Shown one piece after another: positions 20,747 to 27,511 of a stretch of 27,511 nt of DNA. How positions within the stretch are numbered: the stretch's first letter is position 1; each line of letters begins with the position of its first letter. Source of the stretch: Ilyobacter_A sp963668015 (lineage in GTDB: Bacteria; Fusobacteriota; Fusobacteriia; Fusobacteriales; Fusobacteriaceae); assembly GCA_963668015.2 (NCBI GenBank), contig CAXXCR010000041.1:1-27511 (forward strand), written 5' to 3'. The notes under the pieces are model-generated. The model did no database searches and was not told the DNA's origin. It worked only from the letters and a program-made list of their open reading frames with translations. The position numbers and the translations under genes are program-made.

Positions 20747-22067
20747 TTAGTACAAGATAACATTTTTTAGTTTATTGGTGAGCTTGTCCTTTGGAGCCAG
20801 CTTAAACAGAGCCTCGTAGTCCTGCTTTGCAGCTTCTATCTCACCGTTGTCGTAGTAGAGATACCCTCTATAATAATACGCTTTGCTGAATTCAGGCTGC
20901 AAATCCAAGGCTTTGGAAAATGCTTGCACAGCCTCGTCGTCCTGCAGTGAAATGTAGTGTATCAAACCTTTGTAGTAGTAAGCATAAGGGTCATCTTCCC
21001 GGTGCTTGATATAGGTTTTTATGTCTCTTAATGCTTTCGGGTATTGGTATAAAAAATAGTGGGACACCCCTTTATAGTAATATGCCTTTTGCAGAGTTTC
21101 ATCCAGTTCAAGGGTCTTTTTAAAATAGGTAACTGCTTTGCGGTGTTTATTCATTTTGTAATATAGCAGACCTAAATGATAGTTTGCCTGAGCATCCTCC
21201 GGTTCTATCTGCACTGCACGCGACAGCTCAGTCTCCGCATTTGAAAAGTCCCTGTTGGCATAATAGGCGAGCCCTAGGTAGTAATGTGTGTTCTGAGATT
21301 CTGGTGAAATTTCTAGAACAGCCCGGAACTGTTCTATGGCCTTTTCATATTCCCCTATCTCATAGTACGAACGCCCCTAAATTATAGTGGGAATTTTTTA
21401 TGTCTTGCTCCAGCGACAATGCCGTTGTAAAACTTTCAACAGCATCCGTGTAATTTCCTTCATTGAATTTTTCTAAGCCCAATAAATAATAGTCGGTTGA
21501 GTTTATGAAATAATCATCCAGCGACAAACCTGAATCCTGAGAGGACTTTATCAGGTGTAAAAACGAGTTCTCCAAACCCTTCAATATTTTTTGGTTCTCA
21601 ACTGTAAACAGACTCACCCTCTCCAAGTTTATGTCAAAATCACTTTTTTCGCTGTGCCATAAACCGTTTTCAAGCCTTTTTATACTGTACACTCCAGAAT
21701 GTTCTACTTTTTTACCGTCAGAACCCAGGATCAATGATCTTCCGTCATTTGATATACCGACACTTGTAATGGATTTTATGGGTATCCCATACACTGCCTG
21801 CAGACTTTCATACAAGAAAGGCCCCTGCTTGTATTCCCATTTCTGCTGAAAACGTCTGCTCACATAGATATTGTCCTCGTCATAGGTAAGCTCGTCTTCA
21901 TAACTGATATTTGTGCTGCCATTCCACAATTTATACTCTTCAGTGCCTCTGGAAGAATTTTTTACGGTTTTACTCATCCATTTTAAAGTTTCCCAGGGAC
22001 TCGGGGCACTAAAAGATACTATTGTATTCATTATAAAGAGGACTATAATCATCGATATTTTCTTCAT
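20747..22067 (-). CDS. Secreted TPR-repeat protein, frameshifted
   Basis: A Sec signal peptide (MKKISMIIVLFIMNTIVSFSA), an approximately 180-residue N-terminal region of unknown fold, then about seven tetratricopeptide repeats to the C-terminus (for example NYHLGLLYYKMNKHRKAVTYFKKTLELDE split over several units), a scaffold for protein contacts, probably in the periplasm. The frame breaks at GGGG (plus-strand CCCC 21374-21377): deleting one G joins SHYNLG to RSYYEIGEYEKA, restoring a 439-aa protein with the repeat phase intact. ATG 22067 is chosen for its GGGAG site and signal peptide. A minus-strand TATAAT lies at 22116-22111. Confidence 0.8.
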
Positions 22068-22110
22068 ATTTTCCATCTCCCTCATTTTACTCTTCAATTT
22101 AAATTACCGT

Positions 22111-22116
22111 ATTATA
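22111..22116 (-). promoter_or_regulatory. -10 box of the TPR gene
   Basis: Perfect TATAAT on the minus strand, 17 bp from a weak -35 (GTGCAA). Confidence 0.5.
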
Positions 22117-22281
22117 CTGTATTTCCTTCCAGTTTGCACTTATTAATCAAAATTTATAAATTCTTAAATCGGTCAAATATATTAGTTTTGCATCAGTAAA
22201 ATCAAACTAAAATCTATAATCTCTTTATGCAAAAGATAAACCTGTCTAAAAAAGTTTTTAACTTTTTTTCTCACTTTTTCT

Positions 22282-22291
22282 ATGGTATAAT
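22282..22291 (+). promoter_or_regulatory. Extended -10 promoter of polA
   Basis: ATGG-TATAAT: a perfect -10 with an extended TGn element about 35 bp upstream of the start; the -35 region is a T tract. Confidence 0.65.
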
Positions 22292-22326
22292 AGCGTAAAT
22301 GACCAAAAATAAAAAGGAGATACAAT

Positions 22327-25011
22327 ATGAAGACTGCTGTTTTACTGGATGTTAGTGCAATGATGTACAGAGCATACTTTTCACTTATGAATATGTCTAA
22401 TTCGAAAGGAGAACCCACTGGGGCTGTTTTTGGATTTACAAATATACTCTTGAATATAATAGAAACTTTTGATCCCGACTATATGGTGGCGGCGTTTGAC
22501 GTAAAAAGGGGACTCGCTCAAGAGAAAGGAAAAGTTTGAAAGCTATAAATCCGGTAGGACGGGTATGCCCGAAGACCTTGTTTTGCAGGTTCCGAGGATA
22601 GAAGAGCTGTTGGATGCCTTTGGGGTGGAGAGGCTGAGAGCGGACGGGCATGAGGCTGATGATGTCATAGGAACTGTTGCAAAACAGCTTTCGGAACAGG
22701 GGATAAAAAACAGTCGTAATAACGGGTGATAAAGACCTTTCCCAGATACTGGACGACAACATAAATATAGCTCTTTTGGGAAAGGGAGAGGGAAAAAACA
22801 GGTTTAAGGTACTGGAAAGCGATGAGGATGTTGTAGAGCAGTTGGGGGTAAAACCGGATGTGATACCTGATCTTTTTGGACTTATAGGAGATAAGAGTGA
22901 CGGCATTCCAGGTGTAAGAAAAGTCGGGGAGAAAAAAGCTGTCCCTATGCTCGCAAAATACAAGAACCTTGAGGGGATATACGAAAATATAGATAAATTG
23001 ACAGAGCTGCCTGGTATAGGAAAGGGGCTTATTAAGAACATAGAAGAGGACAGGGAGCTTGCTTTTTTGAGCAGGGACCTGGCCACCATTCACACCGACG
23101 TGCATGTGGACGTAAGCACTGAAAAATTCACTTTTGAGATGAACTCTGAAAAAACTCTGGATTTGTTTTCTAAGCTTGAATTTAAATCACTGATAAAAAA
23201 GTTCGGATTAGAGCAGGAAGAGGAAGAGAGAACTGAGGAAAAAGAAGAGATTAAAAGAGAGTTTGCTGTACTTTCAGACGAAACTGATGATATTTTTGAA
23301 GAACTGAAGGCTGGCTCGAGGGCGGCAGTGTTTTATAACGGGGTGGGCTTTGCCATAAGCAACGATAAAAAAAGCTGGTATCTGCCTATTTTCCATAAGT
23401 ATTTAGGGGCCAAAATATCTGTCCACGGACTTTGTTCAAAGTGTCTTGGACTTGGATATAGAGTTTATATCTTTCAAGTTTAAAGATATTTTAAATGACG
23501 GCTTTGAGATGAAAAACCTCTGTTTTGACGCCATGCTGTCACAATACCTTTTGACTGCCAACACCAAGGAGGAGATAGAAGCCCTTATCCTGCATGAAAC
23601 TGGCGAAACCTTGGAGTCTTATAAGGAAGTTTTTGAAAAACGTCTTCCGGGGGATGTGGATATACAGGCTATGGGAGAGTTCATGTGCAGGAGAACCGAG
23701 AAGCTGTATGATGTACAGGCTGATATGAGTAAAAAAATGCAGGATAACGGACTTACGGATCTCTTCGAAAACATAGAGATGCCCCTTATAAGGGTATTGA
23801 GCGACATGGAGAGAAGCGGTATAAAGATAGATAAAGACTACTTTAATAAATACAATGCAGAACTTTCGGAGAAGCTGGAAGAACTCAAGGGAAAAATTTA
23901 CGAGACTGCAAAGGTTGAATCAAAACTAAGAACCGGCCAGAATATAGATGAAGGTTTTAACTTAAACTCCACAAAACAACTCGGGGATGTATTGTTTAAC
24001 TGTATGGGGATAGAACCTGTAAAGAAAACAAAAACCGGGTTTTCCACAAATCAGGAGGTTTTGGAGATTTTGATGTACAGAGGTGAAGAGATTGCAGAGC
24101 ATATCCTGGAGTACAGGAAACTCAGCAAACTTCAAAATACCTATGTGGAAGCACTGCCTAAGTTGATAGACAATGATTCCAGGCTTCACACTAGTTTTAA
24201 CCAGACGGGGACTGCCACAGGAAGGCTGTCTTCTTCCAACCCGAATTTGCAGAACATACCGGTTAAAACCGATGAAGGAATGAGGATCAGGCAGGGTTTT
24301 GTGGCAAAAGAAGGTTATTCTATTCTTGCATTTGACTACTCGCAGATAGAACTGAGAGTACTTGCTGAGTTGACGAATGACGAGAGGCTTGTAAATGCCT
24401 ACAAAAACGACCTGGATCTCCATGATCTAACTGCCAGAAAACTGTTTGAACTGGATGAAGAGATCTCGGTGACACGTGAACAGAGGTCTGTTGCAAAAAT
24501 AGTGAACTTCAGCATAATATACGGTAAGACTGCCTTTGGACTTTCCAAAGAGCTTGGCATAACCAGAAAAGAGGCTTCGGATTATATAGATAAATATTTT
24601 GCTCAGTATCCGCAGGTAAAGGCCTTTGAGAAAAGTGTTGTGGAAGAGGCGGAGAAAAACGGATATGTGAGAACAATGTTCAACAGAAAAAGGGATATAT
24701 CCGGCATAAATTCAAGAAATAAAAATCTGAAAAGCCAAGCTGACAGAATGGCTGTAAACACAGTTATACAGGGGAGTGCGGCTGATATACTAAAAGTTGT
24801 TATGGTTAAGATATACGAGGCACTAAAGGGCTTAGAAGATATAAAGCTGACACTGCAGGTTCACGATGAATTAATATTTGAAGTTAAAGACGATGTGATG
24901 GATAAATATGCTGGTTTAATAAGAGAGATTATGGAAAATACAGTAGAATTGAAACACGTCAGCTTAAAGGCGAATGAGGCCAGCGGTAAAAATTGGAGTG
25001 AAGCAAAATAG
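22327..25011 (+). CDS. polA: DNA polymerase I, with three 1-nt insertions
   Basis: Repair and Okazaki-fragment-processing polymerase. Three one-base insertions break the frame: GGGG at 22508-22511 (restores KR-DSLKRKEKFESYKSGRTG), A6 at 22705-22710 (restores GIKTVVITGDKDLSQILDD) and GG at 23427-23428 (restores ISVHDFVQSVLDLDIEF). Repaired length is 893 aa. The 5'-3' exonuclease domain (DVSAMMYRAYFS, DGHEADDVIGT, GDKSDGIPGV) and polymerase motifs A (DYSQIELRVLAEL), B (RSVAKIVNFSIIYGKTAFGLS) and C (QVHDELIFEV) are present. The middle domain lacks the DxE exonuclease motif (AAVFYNGVGFAIS instead), so proofreading is probably absent, as in Bacillus-type enzymes. Leads an operon with whiA, ribF and scpA. 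Confidence 0.93.
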
Positions 25012-25020
25012 GAGGAAGAG

Positions 25021-25938
25021 ATGTCATACACCCACAAAATAAAAGAGGAAGTACTAGAGAGGGCTCCTATATCCGATAAAGAAAAACTTTTTGAAATTTA
25101 TGGGGTACTTGACAGTAAAAATGCGATATCACGTAATGGAATAATTTTAAATCTCGAAAATGAGGAGATAATACAGAGGGTATACGAGTATATAAAAGAT
25201 CTGTCCAAGCTCAAAATATTTACCAAGGTTTCCATATCCAAGAAGCTGGGAGAGCATAAAGTTTATACAATTCAAATACCAAATCAAAGCGGGTACCGGA
25301 ATTTTATTGATTCTATGGTCAAGATCCCTCTTGAAAAGGTTATAAAGAGTAGTGAGAGAAAAAAAGGGTATATAAGGGGAGTTTTTCTTTCATCTGGCTA
25401 CATAAAAGACCCAGACAATGAGTATGCCATGGATTTTTTTATAGACGGCAAAGATTGTGCAGAGAGGGTATTCAAAATATTTACCAATGACGGTAAAAGG
25501 GTATTTTTGACAAAAAAACGAAATAAGGCCCTTGTTTACTTTAGAAATTCAGAGGATATAATGGATATACTGGTATTGATCGGTGCAGTTCAAAATTTTT
25601 ATAAATATGAAGAAGTCATCATGGTGAAGGATCTGAAAAATAAAACCATCAGGGAGATGAATTGGGAAGTTGCAAACGAGACAAAAACATTAAACACTGG
25701 TCAAAAACAGATAAAAATGATAAACTATATCGGGAAACATCTGGGACTAAATAATTTGACTCCAGTACTTGAAGAGGTTGCAATGCTTAGACTGCTAAAC
25801 CCGGAGAGTTCTCTTTCCGAGTTGGCTGAAATGGTCGGGATAACAAAATCCGGCATAAGAAACAGGTTTAGGAGAATTGAAAAACTACACAAACGAACTC
25901 TTAGAGAAAAAACAGACGGAGGAAGAAAACTAAAATGA
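25021..25938 (+). CDS. whiA: WhiA family DNA-binding protein
   Basis: A 305-aa protein with an N-terminal LAGLIDADG-like (WhiA) domain (SYTHKIKEEVLER, RGVFLSSGYIKDPDNEYAMDF) and a C-terminal helix-turn-helix (SSLSELAEMVGITKSGIRNRFRRIEKL). WhiA regulates division and sporulation in actinomycetes and influences division and chromosome segregation in Firmicutes; the role here is unproven. The AGGAGG site overlaps the polA stop, and the gene overlaps ribF by 4 bp (ATGA), so it is translated within the polA operon. Confidence 0.9.
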   Translation: MSYTHKIKEEVLERAPISDKEKLFEIYGVLDSKNAISRNGIILNLENEEIIQRVYEYIKDLSKLKIFTKVSISKKLGEHKVYTIQIPNQSGYRNFIDSMVKIPLEKVIKSSERKKGYIRGVFLSSGYIKDPDNEYAMDFFIDGKDCAERVFKIFTNDGKRVFLTKKRNKALVYFRNSEDIMDILVLIGAVQNFYKYEEVIMVKDLKNKTIREMNWEVANETKTLNTGQKQIKMINYIGKHLGLNNLTPVLEEVAMLRLLNPESSLSELAEMVGITKSGIRNRFRRIEKLHKRTLREKTDGGRKLK

Positions 25939-26890
25939 AGATAATAAACGGAATAGAGGAGATCACTGAAGCATACGATAATCTCTCTGTGTCGCAATAG
26001 GAACTTTTGATGGAATACATTATGGTCACAGACAGGTGATTGATGCAGCAATAAAAAAAGCCAAAGAGATAGGCGGAAAATCTCTTGTCTTCACATTTGA
26101 ACACCATCCACTGGAGCTGGTAAATAAAAATATAGCCCCGAAGCTTATAAACTCTAAGAATGAGAAAATTCATATTTTGGAGCAGATAGGTGTAGACGCG
26201 GTGCTATTTGCAAAGTTTGACCGTGAATTTGCTGGGTTGAGTCCAAATGATTTTGTGGAATTTATTCTGAAAGAGAAATTAGGCGCAAAAGAGATCTTTG
26301 TGGGCTTTAATTTTTCATTTGGAAAAGGCGGTGCGGCAACTGTAGAAAAACTCACCCAAATAGGAAAAATATACGGGATAAATGTAAACAGAGTAGAACC
26401 TTACCAGATAGGGGATCAGGTTGTGAGCAGCACCTTTATAAGAAAACTTATAAGTGAGGGTGAACTGGATGACGTTGAAAAATACCTTGGTTATCCTGTT
26501 TTAATTATGGGTGAAGTAATACACGGTAAAAAGCTAGGGAGAGTCCTGGGATACCCGACGGCAAACCTCAAGATTTTAAACAAGGTGTATCCACCGTACG
26601 GTATCTACGGAGCTAAGGTAATCATCGAAGGCGAAGATATCGAAAGGGATGCAGTGGTTAACATAGGCAAGAATCCGACATTGAAGCCAGGAGAAAAAAG
26701 CGTAGAGGTCCATATATTGGATTTCGACAGGTATATCTACGGTAAAGAACTCATAGTTAAAATAGTGAAATTCTTGAGAGAAGAGAAGAAGTTTAACTCT
26801 ATGGACGATTTGAAAAAGGTAATAAGAAATGATGTGCTGGGGTGGAAAGAATACCTAAAGAAGGAATCAGAAGATGGAAATAAACGTTAA
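25935..26890 (+). CDS. ribF: Bifunctional riboflavin kinase/FAD synthetase, with a 2-nt insertion
   Basis: Makes FMN from riboflavin and FAD from FMN. The N-terminal FAD-synthetase half has the nucleotide-binding GTFDGIHYGHRQ motif, FTFEHHP and GFNFSFGKGG; the C-terminal kinase half has RVLGYPTANL, YGIYGA and the NIGKNPTL motif. The frame is broken at GTGT (25989-25992): removing one GT unit restores NLSVAIGTFDG and a 317-aa protein of normal length. As RibF is normally essential, an assembly error is likely. ATG 25935 overlaps the whiA stop; the 3' end overlaps scpA by 17 bp. Confidence 0.92.
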
Positions 26891-27511
26891 GCTGGACAAC
26901 TTTGAAGGTCCCCTTGACCTCTTGATACACTTAATAGAGCAGAGGAAAATGGACCCCATTGATCTGGTAGTATCAAAGCTTATAGACGACTACTTGAATT
27001 TTATGCACGAAGCTAAGGTGGAGAGCCTTGACATACGGGTAGAATTTTTGCTTATGGCAAGTGAACTTTTGGAAATAAAAGCCCTTTCGGTGCTTAATAT
27101 TGGAGAGAAAGAGAAAAGAGAAGAGGAGCTTACTCAGAAGATCCAGGACTATAAACTGTTCAAGGAGCTGAGCCAGCACTTGGAGTTTCTAGAAGACCAG
27201 TATAAGATCCCCTATTCAAAAGGGGAAAGGGGAATAAACATAGTAAAGCAACCCAGTAAAGAGGTGGATCTGAGCAAGCTGAGCATAGAAGATATATTCA
27301 TGACTTATATGAGCCAGACTAATGAAATGGAAGAAGTTCTAAATATTGATATCGCCCAGACTTACACTTTGTCTGAAGAGATGGATATACTCAACAGAAA
27401 TTTGATACAGCAGGGAAAAACTGAAATTGAAAACATTATGAATAGGGCCCAGAACAGGCTACATATGGTTTACTTGTTTTTGGCCATACTGGAAATGTAT
27501 AGGAATGACAT
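26874..27511 (+). CDS. scpA: Segregation and condensation protein A, 3' partial
   Basis: ScpA is the kleisin subunit that bridges SMC heads in the bacterial condensin complex, acting with ScpB on chromosome segregation. The N-terminus MEINVKLDNFEGPLDLLIHLI carries the family FEGPLDLLL-type motif that binds the SMC neck; EFLLMASELLEIKA follows. ATG 26874 overlaps the end of ribF by 17 bp. The reading frame is open to the window edge after about 212 residues, so the C-terminal winged helix is missing from view. Confidence 0.93.
   Translation, partial: MEINVKLDNFEGPLDLLIHLIEQRKMDPIDLVVSKLIDDYLNFMHEAKVESLDIRVEFLLMASELLEIKALSVLNIGEKEKREEELTQKIQDYKLFKELSQHLEFLEDQYKIPYSKGERGINIVKQPSKEVDLSKLSIEDIFMTYMSQTNEMEEVLNIDIAQTYTLSEEMDILNRNLIQQGKTEIENIMNRAQNRLHMVYLFLAILEMYRND

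Noticed and set aside
22327..25011. polA as a genuine pseudogene
   Set aside because: All catalytic motifs are intact and each frame is restored by removing one base from a run; error is more economical than loss of an important gene.

Overview
The window is AT-rich bacterial DNA with a Fusobacteriota flavour. The order polA-whiA-ribF-scpA, split transketolase subunits and the general codon and protein character suggest an Ilyobacter/Propionigenium/Fusobacterium-like anaerobe. The lineage is inferred from protein character only; no search was run.

Positions 1-9600 are an ordinary housekeeping and accessory stretch: a diguanylate-cyclase-type GGDEF protein (5' end outside the window), a two-subunit transketolase with a small membrane protein, a YibE/F-family membrane protein apparently starting at a rare ATT codon, a convergent pair (PLP aminotransferase plus MBL-fold hydrolase), an HxlR regulator divergent from an iron-sulfur-flavoprotein-like reductase with a clear palindromic operator, thiol peroxidase, a DUF503 protein, and an SGNH-fold protein that lacks the catalytic His.

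Positions 9850-16350, with a looser tail to about 20200, are the unusual part: a protein-poor region full of what look like small structured RNAs with their own promoters and terminators. I distinguish four multi-copy families. A (2 copies) has a loop with six consecutive C. B (3 copies) has a strongly conserved loop with five or six G and three compensating stems. E (2 copies) is closed by an identical 13-bp stem. C (2 copies, minus strand, about 520-555 nt) is a large multi-domain RNA with covarying helices. A, E and C recur at nearly the same offset (about 3.33-3.42 kb), so the locus looks like an old tandem duplication whose RNA structures were kept while sequence drifted. The C-rich loop of A is complementary over 8-9 nt to the G-rich loop of B, which suggests RNA-RNA loop pairing. 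Four single-domain KTSC proteins (a family with a YxY motif and suspected RNA binding) are scattered among the RNAs. I see no match to a system I know; this RNA island plus KTSC proteins is the main candidate for something undescribed. A fifth candidate sRNA with a UCCUCC loop lies at about 17.8 kb.

Positions 17400-20200 hold a small lipoprotein, a nucleoside hydrolase with a frameshift, a secreted 175-aa protein, a broken small zinc-ribbon ORF and the fourth KTSC gene. Positions 20400-27511 return to core genome: tRNA-Leu(GAG), a secreted TPR protein, polA, whiA, ribF and the start of scpA. Six frameshifts in this right-hand part (three in polA, one each in the TPR, nucleoside hydrolase and ribF genes) are all small insertions in short homopolymers or a dinucleotide repeat; because polA and ribF are normally essential, assembly or sequencing error is the simplest explanation.
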